From contig NZ_BDCK01000025.1 of NCBI RefSeq assembly GCF_001613465.1, forward strand, positions 1-64,000: a DNA stretch of 64,000 bases. Direction: 5' to 3'. Source of the DNA: Nocardia niwae NBRC 108934 = DSM 45340 (GTDB lineage: Bacteria; Actinomycetota; Actinomycetes; Mycobacteriales; Mycobacteriaceae). A program made the position numbers and the translations under genes. A model generated the notes under the pieces. It was not told where the DNA came from. It did no database searches and saw only the letters and a program-made list of their open reading frames with translations. Below, one piece after another: positions 52,060 through 64,000 of this stretch. Position 1 is the first letter of the stretch, and every line of letters begins with the position of its first letter.

Positions 52060-53388
52060 ATGTCAGGATCGGCTTCGGGGGACGAAGACCATATCGTCGT
52101 CGTCGGAATCGGGGTCGAGGCCCCCGGCGGGATAAACAGTCCACGCGAATTCTGGTCGGCGCTCACCGAATCCAGGGAACTCATCGGCCCACTGCCACGG
52201 GACCGGGAATGGCCGATCGAACAATTACGCACACTCGGGCGGAACGCCGGGTGGAGTGATGTGCGCGACGCGGGTGGTTTTCTCTCCGAAGCAACGCAAT
52301 TCGACGCGGCGTTTTTCGGTATCACGCCGCGCGAAGCCGTCGCGATGGATCCGCAGCAGCGCGTGGGGATGCGCGTCGCATGGCGGGCGGTCGAGGATGC
52401 CGGGCTGAATCCCGGCGCGGTCGACGGCGACGAGGCGGGGTGCTGGATGGGCGTCACACCGCTCGAGTACGGCCCGCGCATGGCGAGCGTCAGCGAGCAC
52501 AGCGGCTATCGGATGACCGGCACGACGCTCGGTGCGGTGGCCGGTCGGATCTCACACAGCCTGGGACTGATCGGTCCCTCGATCAGCGTGGACACCTCGT
52601 GCGCGGCGGGTCTGACCGCACTGCATCAGGCGGCGGCGGCGATCCGCGCGGGCGAATGCGACTGGGCGCTCGCGGGTGGCGTGTGCGTCATGGGTTCACC
52701 CGGCATGTTCGTCGAGTTCGCGAAGAACAACGCGCTGTCGACCGACGGCCACTGCCGTGCGTACTCCGCGGGCACCACCGGGACGCTGTGGGGTGAGGGC
52801 GCGGGAGTGGTGGTGCTGGAACCGGAGTCGCGGGCACGGCGGCTCGGTCATCGGATCTACGCGCGGCTGCTCGGTTCCCGGGTCAACCACAACGGCAAGG
52901 GCGCCCCGCTGGCCGTGCCCAGCGCCGACGCGCAGGAACGGCTGATCCGGGCCGCGCTCGCCGCGGCCCGCGTCGCCCCGGAACAGATCGGACTCGTCGA
53001 GGGGCACGGCACCGGTACGTCGGTGGGCGACCCGATCGAACTCGCCGCGCTGATCCGGATGTACGGCGCACCCGAGCGAGCGCACGGCGCGCTGCTGGGC
53101 TCGGTCAAGTCGAACATCGGTCACACCCAGGCGGCGGCGGGCATGCTCGGCCTGATCAAGATGCTGCTGTGCGGCGCGAACGGTCACGTCGTGCCGAGTC
53201 TCTGGGCGGAGAACCCGACCGACGCCATCGACTGGGAGACCACCAGTCTGCGGCTGGCCACGAAGTACGCGCCGTGGGAGCCGGTCGGCGGCGTCCGCTA
53301 CGGCGCGGTGTCGGCATTCGGGGTGGCGGGGACCAACGCGCACGCGATCGTGGGGATGCCCGTCCTGGAGGAGAACGGCGATGTCTGA
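52060..53388 (+). CDS. nbtB: Stand-alone polyketide ketosynthase (MbtC-like)
   Basis: 442 residues, one KS domain only. Active-site Cys181 sits in VDTSCAAGL and the two histidines in EGHGTGTSVGDP and KSNIGHTQAAAG, so it is complete. Like MbtC in mycobactin synthesis it lacks its own AT and carrier, which come from the next gene. It would catalyse decarboxylative condensation to insert a polyketide-derived linker. The start is 7 bp after nbtA; the next gene's ATG overlaps the stop by 8 bp. Confidence 0.92.
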   Translation: MSGSASGDEDHIVVVGIGVEAPGGINSPREFWSALTESRELIGPLPRDREWPIEQLRTLGRNAGWSDVRDAGGFLSEATQFDAAFFGITPREAVAMDPQQRVGMRVAWRAVEDAGLNPGAVDGDEAGCWMGVTPLEYGPRMASVSEHSGYRMTGTTLGAVAGRISHSLGLIGPSISVDTSCAAGLTALHQAAAAIRAGECDWALAGGVCVMGSPGMFVEFAKNNALSTDGHCRAYSAGTTGTLWGEGAGVVVLEPESRARRLGHRIYARLLGSRVNHNGKGAPLAVPSADAQERLIRAALAAARVAPEQIGLVEGHGTGTSVGDPIELAALIRMYGAPERAHGALLGSVKSNIGHTQAAAGMLGLIKMLLCGANGHVVPSLWAENPTDAIDWETTSLRLATKYAPWEPVGGVRYGAVSAFGVAGTNAHAIVGMPVLEENGDV

Positions 53389-56300
53389 ATACCGGCTGCC
53401 GGACGGCGCCATTCCCGTTCTGCTCTCCTCGGACAGCGCAGAGGGGCTGTGCGCGGAGGCCGCTGCGATCTCGACCTACTGCGAGGCCCATCCCCGGGTG
53501 GATCCGGATCGTCTGGCGGGCCATCTCTTCCGCACGAGGATCGCCCGCCGGTATCGCGCGCTGGCCATGGTCAGCGCCCGCGACGAACTGCTCGACGCGC
53601 TGCGATCGGTCGCGGCGAACACCGCGCATCCCGCGGTGGTGACCTCCGGCGGGGCCGTCGCGGCACGCCGGGCGGGATTCGTCTTTCCCGGTCAGGGCAG
53701 TCAGCGCCCCGGCATGGGCAAGCCGTACTACGACTCCTCGCCTGCCTACCGTGCCGTCGTGGACGAGTGCGCAGCGGTGCACGAGGAGCGCTATGGTCAT
53801 GCGCGGCCGGTGCACTATCTGCTCGGAAGCGGTGAGCAGTACGGCGAAACGCTGTGCGAACTACAGCCCGCCAGGATGTTCCACCTGATCGGCTTGGCCG
53901 CCATGTGGCGGGCGGCGGGCGTGCTTCCCGCCGCGACCATCGGGCACAGTCAGGGAGAACTCGCCGCCTGCGTCGTGGCCGGAGCGCTGACGCTGCGCGA
54001 TGCCGTGCTGATCGTCACGCACCGCGCCCAGCTCTTGGAGCGGGACCTGTCGGACGGCTACGCGGTGGCCGTGCTCGGCGCGGGCCGCGACGAGTGTGAA
54101 GCGCTGCTGGCCCGGAATTCGGGGTGGGCGGAGGTCTCCCTCGTCAACTCACCGCACCTGACCGGTGTCTCCGGCGACGAGGCGGCGATCGCGGAACTCG
54201 TGGCGACCGCCACCGCGCAAGGATTGTTCGCCAGACAGATCCAGATGTCCTTCCCCTCGCACACCTCCGCCATGACGCGGTTGCGCGGCGAATTCCAGTC
54301 GGCACTCGGAGAACTGAGCGACAAGACGTTCAGGATCGGCGAGATCCTCTGCTACGGCGGAACGCTCGGCGCTCCGATCACCGCTGAGCTGACCCACCAC
54401 GATTACTGGTACTGGAACCTGCGAAACCGGGTTCGCTTCGACCGCGCTGTCGTGGCGGCGACCGCCGACGTGGACACCTTCATCGAGATCGCCGAGCATC
54501 CGACATTGCAGCCCGCGCTGCGGGAGAACCTGTCCCAGGTCGCGGACGAACCGGCGGGGGCCGCCCGCGACTTCCGCATCGTCGGGACGTCCGTGCGCAC
54601 CGCGAGCGGGTTGGGCGAATTCACCCGCAATCTGGCCGAGGTAGCGGTACACGATCTGCACTACGACTGGCAGATCCTGCGCACCGGATCGGATGATCGG
54701 ACGCCCGTGCTGCCGCTGCGTGATTTCCCGGCCACCGTGATGAACCCGAAAAGGCTGTGGGCGCCGTACCAGTCGGGTGCGGAAGCGCCGGTCCCGGTCA
54801 CCGCGCCCCCCGCGCGGCTGCGCGAAGAATGGATCAAGCTGTCCCGGCTCGGGCTGAGCGCGCCGCGGACCGTGCGGCTCGCCGAGCACGACGGCCGCGC
54901 CGACGAACTGGCGGCGGCGCTCCGCGCGCGGGCCCCGCGTCACGGCGCAGGCTTCTCCGACACCGAGGCCGACACCGTGGTGCTGCTGCTACCCCCGGCC
55001 GCCGCCACGGACGAGGCAGGTGCGGTAGCGGAACTCGCGGACTTCGCCGGAGCCGCCGAACGACTGGACGCGCTCGCGCCGGGCGCCGGCGCATGCTGGC
55101 TGGTGACCACCGGTGCGGAAACCGTCGGGCCGGACGATGTTCCCTCGCTCGGCCACTCGGCGGTGAGCGCCGCGTACCGCAGTCTTGCTCCGGATCATCT
55201 CGGCATCGCCTTCCGGCACCTGGACTTGCCGCCGGATGCGGCGACGCAGGATCCGGCCGCGCTGGCCGACAAGATCCTCGAAGCCATCCATGTGCTCGAC
55301 GAGCCCGAACTCGCGCTGCGGCGAGGGAAATTGCACGCCAAGCGCGTCGTCCGAGCCGAGCCGTCCGGCGCGTCGACGCCGCCCGACCTGGGCGAAGTCT
55401 TGGTTCTCGGCGGAACCGGATACGTCGGCCTGGAATTCTGCGAGCAGCTCGTTCGAGACGGAGCGGGCCGGATCACGCTGGTGAACCGCAGCGGCGCCAC
55501 GAGCGCCGTGGCCGAGCGGTTGCGCGCCCTACGTAACCTCGGTCCTACCGAAATCGATGTGGTGGCCTGCGATATCACCGACGCCGCCGCGGTCGGCGAG
55601 CTGGCGCGGCGTTTCGCCGAGCGCCCCGTGAGCGTGCTGGTGCACGCCGCCGTCCAGTACGCGTGGGCGCGGCTGGAACCGGCGGCGGTCGCGGAGGCAG
55701 CCGCCGCGAAGGTCCTCGGGCTCGGGGAGGTGTTGCGCGCGGTGCCGCAGACCGCCGCCTGCACCGTGCTGTTGTGCTCCTCCTTCGTGGCCACGCTCGG
55801 TGGACGCGACCAGGCGCTCTACGCGGCCACGAATCGCATGCTCGACAGTCTCGCCGTGCGGCTGCGCGCGCAGGGCAGGGATTGCGTGTCGGTGCAGTGG
55901 GGGCTGTGGGGACTGCCCGGTGCGGAGCACGCCGCTGTAGAAGCCAGGATCCTCGGCGCGGGTCTGCAGTCCATGCCCGCCGCGTCCGCCATCGAGGCGG
56001 GCTTCGCCGACCGCGCGAGCAACAGCATGGTGCTGTCCGCGGACTGGGAGCGCCTGCGTGAGACGGTCGACATCGTCGGTCTGACACCGGTTCTCGCGCC
56101 GACGCTGACAGCGCAGGAATCCTCGGCGACGGTCACCCCGGCCCCGGCCCCGGCCCCGGCCCCGGCCCCGACCCCGGCCCCGGCCCCGCCGCCCGCCGTC
56201 ACGCCGGAAGCCGACGTGACGGAGAGTTTCGCGGAGATCCTCCGGCGCGAACTCGGGCAGGTGATGCTCGTCGACGGCCCCGATCACATCGACGGCTCGG

Positions 56301-56455
56301 TCCCGCTGGTCGCGCTCGGCGTCGACTCGCTGCAGGCGGTCGACCTGCGCGCGCGGATCAAGACGACGTTGAACCGCGAACTGCCGGTCGCGGCCATCAT
56401 GGGCGGCGCGTCCCTCGACGACGTCGTCGCGCTCATGTCCGAGAACCGAGGCTGA
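53381..56455 (+). CDS. nbtC: Polyketide synthase, AT-KR-ACP (MbtD-like)
   Basis: 1024 residues with no KS. Acyltransferase (about 95-430): FVFPGQGSQRPGMG near 100 and GHSQGE nucleophile near 186. A linker/structural KR region leads to the catalytic ketoreductase: VLGGTGYVG near 674, SSFVATLGGRDQALYAATNRM with Ser, Tyr and Asn. An Ala-Pro repeat linker (about 915-945) precedes the acyl carrier domain with ALGVDSLQAVD near 980. It loads an extender unit and reduces the keto group formed by NbtB, as MbtC/MbtD do. Extender choice is not readable: neither the HAFH nor the YASH signature is clear. The linker is coded by a GGCCCC DNA repeat. Confidence 0.92.
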   Translation: MSEYRLPDGAIPVLLSSDSAEGLCAEAAAISTYCEAHPRVDPDRLAGHLFRTRIARRYRALAMVSARDELLDALRSVAANTAHPAVVTSGGAVAARRAGFVFPGQGSQRPGMGKPYYDSSPAYRAVVDECAAVHEERYGHARPVHYLLGSGEQYGETLCELQPARMFHLIGLAAMWRAAGVLPAATIGHSQGELAACVVAGALTLRDAVLIVTHRAQLLERDLSDGYAVAVLGAGRDECEALLARNSGWAEVSLVNSPHLTGVSGDEAAIAELVATATAQGLFARQIQMSFPSHTSAMTRLRGEFQSALGELSDKTFRIGEILCYGGTLGAPITAELTHHDYWYWNLRNRVRFDRAVVAATADVDTFIEIAEHPTLQPALRENLSQVADEPAGAARDFRIVGTSVRTASGLGEFTRNLAEVAVHDLHYDWQILRTGSDDRTPVLPLRDFPATVMNPKRLWAPYQSGAEAPVPVTAPPARLREEWIKLSRLGLSAPRTVRLAEHDGRADELAAALRARAPRHGAGFSDTEADTVVLLLPPAAATDEAGAVAELADFAGAAERLDALAPGAGACWLVTTGAETVGPDDVPSLGHSAVSAAYRSLAPDHLGIAFRHLDLPPDAATQDPAALADKILEAIHVLDEPELALRRGKLHAKRVVRAEPSGASTPPDLGEVLVLGGTGYVGLEFCEQLVRDGAGRITLVNRSGATSAVAERLRALRNLGPTEIDVVACDITDAAAVGELARRFAERPVSVLVHAAVQYAWARLEPAAVAEAAAAKVLGLGEVLRAVPQTAACTVLLCSSFVATLGGRDQALYAATNRMLDSLAVRLRAQGRDCVSVQWGLWGLPGAEHAAVEARILGAGLQSMPAASAIEAGFADRASNSMVLSADWERLRETVDIVGLTPVLAPTLTAQESSATVTPAPAPAPAPAPTPAPAPPPAVTPEADVTESFAEILRRELGQVMLVDGPDHIDGSVPLVALGVDSLQAVDLRARIKTTLNRELPVAAIMGGASLDDVVALMSENRG
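56137..56188 (+). repeat. GGCCCC hexanucleotide repeat in nbtC
   Basis: About eight near-perfect copies of GGCCCC/CCCCGG (one unit GACCCC) encode the Ala-Pro linker ahead of the ACP. Slippage here would change linker length by whole dipeptides without breaking the frame. Confidence 0.8.
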
Positions 56456-59400
56456 TGGTGCCCGAGAACACAGGCTCAGGAGGCCGCTCAATGTCGGAGA
56501 ACACGCAGGCGCCCATGCCCGAGATCGAGGACGTGCTCGCGCTCAGCCCGTTGCAGGAGGGCTTGTTCTCGCTGGCCAGGCTGGCCGGGGAAGGCGATCT
56601 GTACGCCCTGCAGTTCGTCTACGAGATCACCGGCCCGGTGGATGTGGCGCTGCTGCGCCGCAGCGTCGAGGTGATCCTGCGGCGGCACCCCAACCTGCGC
56701 GCCTCGTTCTGGGATCGCGACCTTCCGCGGCCGGTGCAGATCGTGCCCGCCGCCGCGGAGCTGCCATGGGCCGAACGCGCGATCGACCCGGCCGAGCTCG
56801 ACGCGGTCATCGCCGCGGAGACCCGGGCGCCGTTCGACCTGGCCCGCGGCCCGCTGCTGCGCGTGCTGCTGCTGCGGTTGCCCGACGACACACGGCGACT
56901 GGTACTCACCGCGCACCACATCCTGCTCGACGGGTGGTCGCTGGGCGTGTTCTTCCGGGAGCTGTTCACCCTGTACCAGGTGGGCGCCGCGGCGGACGCG
57001 CTGCCCCGGCCCCGGCCCTACCGGGATTACATCGGCTGGCTGTCCGCCCGCGACGACGCCGCCGCGCTGCGCGCCTGGCGCGACTATCTCGGTGATCTCG
57101 ATCCGCTCATCCTCGCCGACCGCGGCGACGCGGCGGTCGACACCGTTGTGCCCAGCATCGACACGGTCACCCTCGACGCGGCCGACACCAGCCGGTTGAC
57201 GGCATGGGCCCGGTCCAACGGCCTGACGATGAACACCGTCGTGCAGTACGCCTGGGCGGTGCTCCTCGGCAGGTTGACCGACCGCCGCGACGTGGTCTTC
57301 GGCACCACCGTCTCGGGCCGGCCGGACGAGTTGTCCGGTGTCGAGACCATGATCGGGTTGTTCATCAACACCGTCCCCGTCCGCGTGGCGCTAGGCGCCG
57401 AGAACGTGGTGCGCGAGTGCGCGCGGCTGCAACGCGAGTCGGCTCCGATGCGCGATCTCGCGTACGTCAGCCTGTCGGCGATCCAGCGGTCGCTGGGGTC
57501 CGGAACCCTGTTCGACACGCTGTTCGTGTTCGAGAACGCGCCCATGTCCGACATCCTGCGCCCCATCGACCTGGCGGACGGGGTCCGGGTCGCGCCGATC
57601 ACGTCGGAGAGCCTGACGCACTATCCGCTCGCGGTGACCTCGTTCGTCTACGAGGGGCAGCTGGTGGTGACGATCGAGGCGGTCCAGGCGGCGCTGCGCA
57701 CCCTGTCCGGTCCCGGCATCGGGGCGCGGTTGCTCTCGGTGCTGCGGCAGCTGCCCGCGATCGGCGAGCGCGGGCCCGACGCACTGGACGTGCTGTTGCC
57801 GGGGGAGAGCGCGCGGCCACCGGCGGAGATCACGGCGGACGTGCGTGGCGTCACCGTGTGGGAGCTGTTCGCGCGCCAAGTGGCCGCCACGCCGGACGCG
57901 CTCGCGCTCAGCACCGAGCGCGAGCGCTACACCTATCGCGAATTGGCCGACGCCGCACTCCGAGTCGCGGGTGAGCTCGCAGCACACGGCGCCGGTCCGG
58001 AAGACGTCGTGGCCCTGGCGTTGCCGCGGTCGGCACGGTCGATCGTCGCGATCCTCGCCGTCCTCGCCACCGGCGCCGCCTATGTGCCCGTCGATACCGC
58101 GCTGCCCGCCGCCCGCATCGAATCGATCCTGCGGCGATCCCGTCCACGCTTGATCCTGGTCGACGATTCCGCCTCGTCCGTGCTCGGCGCGATCGCGGAC
58201 GGCTCGCGGGTACTGCGGATGGACGAGATCTCCGAGGACGCAGCGGGGTTCGCGCCGCCGCCCGGACGAGCCGACCAGTCCGCCTACCTGATCTTCACCT
58301 CCGGTTCCACCGGGGAACCCAAAGGCGTCGTTGGTACCCACGCCGCGCTGGCCGCGTACTTCGCCGACCACCGCGACCGGGTGTACCGGCCCGCCGTGAC
58401 GCGGCTCGGGCGGCCACTGCGGATCGCGCACGCCTGGTCGCTCAGCTTCGACGCGTCCTGGCAGCCGCTGATCGGGTTGCTCGACGGACATGCCGTCCAC
58501 CTGTTCGACGCCGAGGAAATGCGCGACGCTCGCCGCCTCGTCGACGGCATCGTGCGGCACGGCCTGGACATGATCGACACCACACCGTCGATGTTCGCCC
58601 AGCTCGCCGCGGCCGGACTGGTCGACGCGGGTACGACGCCGCTGTCGGTGCTCGCGCTCGGCGGCGAGGCCATCGGGGTGCCGCTGTGGAAGCAGCTGTG
58701 CGCGCTGCCCCGCACCGCTGTGCACAACTGCTACGGCCCCACCGAGACGACGGTGGAGGCGGTGGTCGCCGCGGTAGCCGACGGCGACGCCGACCCGTCC
58801 ATCGGGGCGCCGGTCACCGGGATGACCGGCTATGTCCTGGATTCGCGGCTGCGGCAGGCGCCGGTCGGCGTCGTGGGCGAGTTGTATCTCTCCGGCGCGC
58901 AGGTCGCCCGCGGCTACATCGGCATGCCGGAGAGCACCGCAGGGCGATTCGTCGCCGATCCGCATCGCACCGGCGAACGGATGTACCGGACCGGCGACTT
59001 GGTGCGCCGTTTGCCCTCGGGCGATCTGGCCTACGTCGGCCGCGCGGACGACCAGGTGAAAATCCGCGGCTACCGGATCGAGATCGGTGATATCGAGACG
59101 GCGCTGCTGGCCTTGCCGGGCGTGCGGGCCGCCGCGGTGATCGTGGTGCGTCGCGCGGGCGGTCCCAGCCTGGCCGCATTCGCGGTGGGTGACGGTCTCG
59201 ACGCGGTGCGGCTGCGCGTGGCGCTGGCCGAGCGGCTGCCCGGGTACATGGTGCCGAACCGGATCCTGGTCGTGGAACGACTGCCGGTGACCAGCAACGG
59301 AAAACTCGACGCTCAGCGGCTCGCGGCGCTGGCCGACGACCGTGCCGCCGGTACCGCAGCCGCGGCAGCGCCCGCGCGCACCGGCACCGAACACCGCCTC

Positions 59401-61023
59401 TGCGCCGCGGTGGCCGAGTTGTCCGGCGGTCGGGTTCCGAGCATCGATGACGATCTGATCAGCCTCGGCTTGGACAGCATCGTGGCCATCTCGCTGGTGA
59501 ACCGGCTACGGCGCGACGGCCTCTCGATCAGCCCGAAAGCGGTGCTGAGCGCTTCGACGATCCGCGAGCTCGCCGCGCGGATCGACGCGGGAGCCCACCG
59601 GGAACGCACGACGGCCTCGGAGGGCTACGGGCCGGTCGATCCCACCCCGATCGTGTCGTGGATGCACGAGTACGGCGGCTACCGCAGGCTCGCCCTCAGC
59701 AATCTGCTCGAACTGCCCGACGGCATCGATCAGGACGGGCTGACCGCCGTGCTACAGGCGCTGCTCGACGGACACGACATGCTGCGTGCCCGCTTCGTGA
59801 CAACGCCGTCGGGATACGAACTCCAGACGCGAGCGCCGGGCAGCGTACGCGCGCAGGACATCTTGTCCCGGGTGGAGGAAAGCGAACACTTCGAGGCGAC
59901 ACTGGCGGCTCGCGGCCGTGCGGTCGCCGACGAGATCGATCCCCGCACGGGTGATCTGGTGCGCGCCGTGCGGTTCGTCCGGTCCGGCGCCCCTGACGTG
60001 CTGCTGCTGACCATCCATCACCTGGCCGTCGACCCGGTCTCCTGGTACGTCATCTCCGCCGACCTCGCCGCCTCCTGGGCCGAGGTCGCCGCGGGGCGCA
60101 CGCCGACCCCGGCGGTCGAGCACACCGGCTACCGGCGATGGGCCCGGCTGCTTGGCGCACGGGTCGGCACGGAAGCGGTTGCGGCGCAACGCGAGTACTG
60201 GGCCCGCCAAGTCGCCGCGCCGGATCCGGTGCTCGGGCGCCGGCTGCCCGACCCGAGAACGGACACCTGGGCTTCCTACCGGGTCCACCCCGTGCCCACC
60301 TCGGCGGCGACCAGCGCGGCGATTCTGGACAACCTCGGCGGCGCCACGGGAGTGCGCGAGTTCTTGCTCGCCGCGCTGACGATGACGCTGGCGAGCTGGC
60401 GTCTGGAACGCGGCCAGGACGCGGCGGCGGGCGCGTACGTCGCGATGGAAGGTCACGGCCGGGAGGACGCGGTCCTCGGCGCCGATGTGGACAGCGCGCA
60501 CACGGTGGGCTGGTTCACCAGCATCGTGCCGGCCAGGCTCGCGGCGGGCGCGGAAAGCGTGGACGTGGCGACGGCGCTGGCGGATCCGGCTCGTGCCGCC
60601 GCGCTGCTCGAACATGTCACGGCGCATCTGGCGGACCTGCCGAACGGCGGTATCGATTACGGCGTGCTGCGCTATCTCGGCGCAGCGCCCGAACTGGTGG
60701 ACGCACCGCAGCCACAGGTGTTGTTCGACTATCTGGGCCGGTTCGATCTGGCCGGTGCGGGCCGGCCCTGGGCGCCGATCCCGGATCTGGCGTTGCACGA
60801 ATGCCTACCGCTCGTGGCGGAGCCCGACTTCCCGCTGCGCTACGCGCTCGACGTGGTTTCGGCGGTGCGCACCACCGGGGAGGGGCCGCAGCTGGTCACC
60901 ATGCTCCGCTGGAGCGAAGCGGTGTTCACCGCGGCGGAGGTCGACCGGCTCGCCGAACTGTGGCGCGAGGCCGTCGCGGCACTCGAGCGGGCGGTCTCCG
61001 CGGTGACCGTCGGCGCCGACTGA
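56455..61023 (+). CDS. nbtD: Non-ribosomal peptide synthetase, C-A-T-E (MbtF-like)
   Basis: 1522 residues: condensation (about 20-460, HHILLDGWS), adenylation (about 470-960, YLIFTSGSTGEPKG), carrier (about 985-1050, LGLDSIVAISL) and a complete epimerisation domain (about 1065-1500: HHLAVDPVSW, MEGHGRE, HTVGWFTSIVP, DYLGRF). The domain order matches MbtF, which adds the last hydroxylysine in mycobactins. By eye the specificity residues read D-A-Q-D-A-G-C-V-E-K; the acidic residues are compatible with a basic substrate, but I do not assert it. The ATG at 56491 has 'aggagg' upstream and is an alternative start, 12 residues shorter; 56455 overlaps the nbtC stop. Its product is likely the terminal residue of nocobactin. 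Confidence 0.92.
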   Translation: MVPENTGSGGRSMSENTQAPMPEIEDVLALSPLQEGLFSLARLAGEGDLYALQFVYEITGPVDVALLRRSVEVILRRHPNLRASFWDRDLPRPVQIVPAAAELPWAERAIDPAELDAVIAAETRAPFDLARGPLLRVLLLRLPDDTRRLVLTAHHILLDGWSLGVFFRELFTLYQVGAAADALPRPRPYRDYIGWLSARDDAAALRAWRDYLGDLDPLILADRGDAAVDTVVPSIDTVTLDAADTSRLTAWARSNGLTMNTVVQYAWAVLLGRLTDRRDVVFGTTVSGRPDELSGVETMIGLFINTVPVRVALGAENVVRECARLQRESAPMRDLAYVSLSAIQRSLGSGTLFDTLFVFENAPMSDILRPIDLADGVRVAPITSESLTHYPLAVTSFVYEGQLVVTIEAVQAALRTLSGPGIGARLLSVLRQLPAIGERGPDALDVLLPGESARPPAEITADVRGVTVWELFARQVAATPDALALSTERERYTYRELADAALRVAGELAAHGAGPEDVVALALPRSARSIVAILAVLATGAAYVPVDTALPAARIESILRRSRPRLILVDDSASSVLGAIADGSRVLRMDEISEDAAGFAPPPGRADQSAYLIFTSGSTGEPKGVVGTHAALAAYFADHRDRVYRPAVTRLGRPLRIAHAWSLSFDASWQPLIGLLDGHAVHLFDAEEMRDARRLVDGIVRHGLDMIDTTPSMFAQLAAAGLVDAGTTPLSVLALGGEAIGVPLWKQLCALPRTAVHNCYGPTETTVEAVVAAVADGDADPSIGAPVTGMTGYVLDSRLRQAPVGVVGELYLSGAQVARGYIGMPESTAGRFVADPHRTGERMYRTGDLVRRLPSGDLAYVGRADDQVKIRGYRIEIGDIETALLALPGVRAAAVIVVRRAGGPSLAAFAVGDGLDAVRLRVALAERLPGYMVPNRILVVERLPVTSNGKLDAQRLAALADDRAAGTAAAAAPARTGTEHRLCAAVAELSGGRVPSIDDDLISLGLDSIVAISLVNRLRRDGLSISPKAVLSASTIRELAARIDAGAHRERTTASEGYGPVDPTPIVSWMHEYGGYRRLALSNLLELPDGIDQDGLTAVLQALLDGHDMLRARFVTTPSGYELQTRAPGSVRAQDILSRVEESEHFEATLAARGRAVADEIDPRTGDLVRAVRFVRSGAPDVLLLTIHHLAVDPVSWYVISADLAASWAEVAAGRTPTPAVEHTGYRRWARLLGARVGTEAVAAQREYWARQVAAPDPVLGRRLPDPRTDTWASYRVHPVPTSAATSAAILDNLGGATGVREFLLAALTMTLASWRLERGQDAAAGAYVAMEGHGREDAVLGADVDSAHTVGWFTSIVPARLAAGAESVDVATALADPARAAALLEHVTAHLADLPNGGIDYGVLRYLGAAPELVDAPQPQVLFDYLGRFDLAGAGRPWAPIPDLALHECLPLVAEPDFPLRYALDVVSAVRTTGEGPQLVTMLRWSEAVFTAAEVDRLAELWREAVAALERAVSAVTVGAD

Positions 61024-61080
61024 CCGCGATTCCACCAGCCACTCAGCTCCCTTCGAACTCCCAGCCTGGAGGACCCACCA

Positions 61081-64000
<2,920 letters not shown>

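Noticed and set aside
56137..56188. Possible replication origin or phase-variable promoter from the GGCCCC repeat
   Set aside because: It lies inside a coding frame and encodes an Ala-Pro linker, with no origin boxes or promoter geometry.

Overview
The window is GC-rich actinobacterial DNA whose gene content points to the Corynebacteriales, most likely Nocardia. The evidence is antigen-85-like mycolyltransferase-type esterases, an MMPL transporter, IdeR/DtxR-type iron boxes, and a nocobactin/mycobactin-type siderophore locus lying near the S10 ribosomal protein operon. No tRNA, rRNA, CRISPR array, insertion sequence or integrase was seen. The genus is an inference from content, not from a database match.

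Layout. 1-8590: 3' part of a large NRPS gene ending in a thioesterase, whose internal epimerisation-like domain has lost its HH motif. 8751-16007: secreted esterase, leaderless Nramp transporter, SDR reductase, crotonase, a duplicated-TetR regulator with a tandem operator, and an aldehyde dehydrogenase homologue lacking the catalytic Cys. 16372-19051: a three-gene DrrABC-like ABC exporter, followed by a convergent lycopene-cyclase-like flavoprotein. 20488-23692: second secreted esterase, a secreted lipase, a degenerate ABC ATPase and a convergent hot-dog thioesterase. 24131-29416: S10 operon rpsJ-rplC-rplD-rplW-rplB-rpsS-rplV-rpsC-rplP-rpmC-rpsQ, tightly overlapping and closed by a hairpin.

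29613-43428 is an accessory/housekeeping mixture: a conserved protein of unknown function, a sugar-epimerase-like SDR, an SDR interrupted by a stop codon, a RidA protein divergent from a WYL regulator, an EXLDI protein with an MMPL transporter, a DUF2637-like membrane protein with a long Asn-Gly-rich repeat region and a C-terminal HTH, a CPBP protease, an RluA-type pseudouridine synthase, a glycolipid-binding-like protein, an F420/FMN-type oxidoreductase and a small protein.

43741-64000 is an iron-regulated siderophore island. An IrtA/IrtB-like ABC pair is followed by a convergent stand-alone siderophore-interacting flavoprotein, a secreted MTB12-like protein, lysine N-monooxygenase (nbtG) and lysine N-acyltransferase (nbtH). 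Then comes the operon thioesterase (nbtA), ketosynthase (nbtB), AT-KR-ACP (nbtC), C-A-T-E NRPS (nbtD) and C-A NRPS (nbtE, running off the window). Four IdeR-like boxes (43741, 48362, 48992, 51135) sit in its promoter regions, so import/export, assembly and hydroxamate tailoring are probably co-repressed by iron. The salicylate-loading NRPS, salicylate synthase and ligase, and an MbtH-like protein are not in this window.
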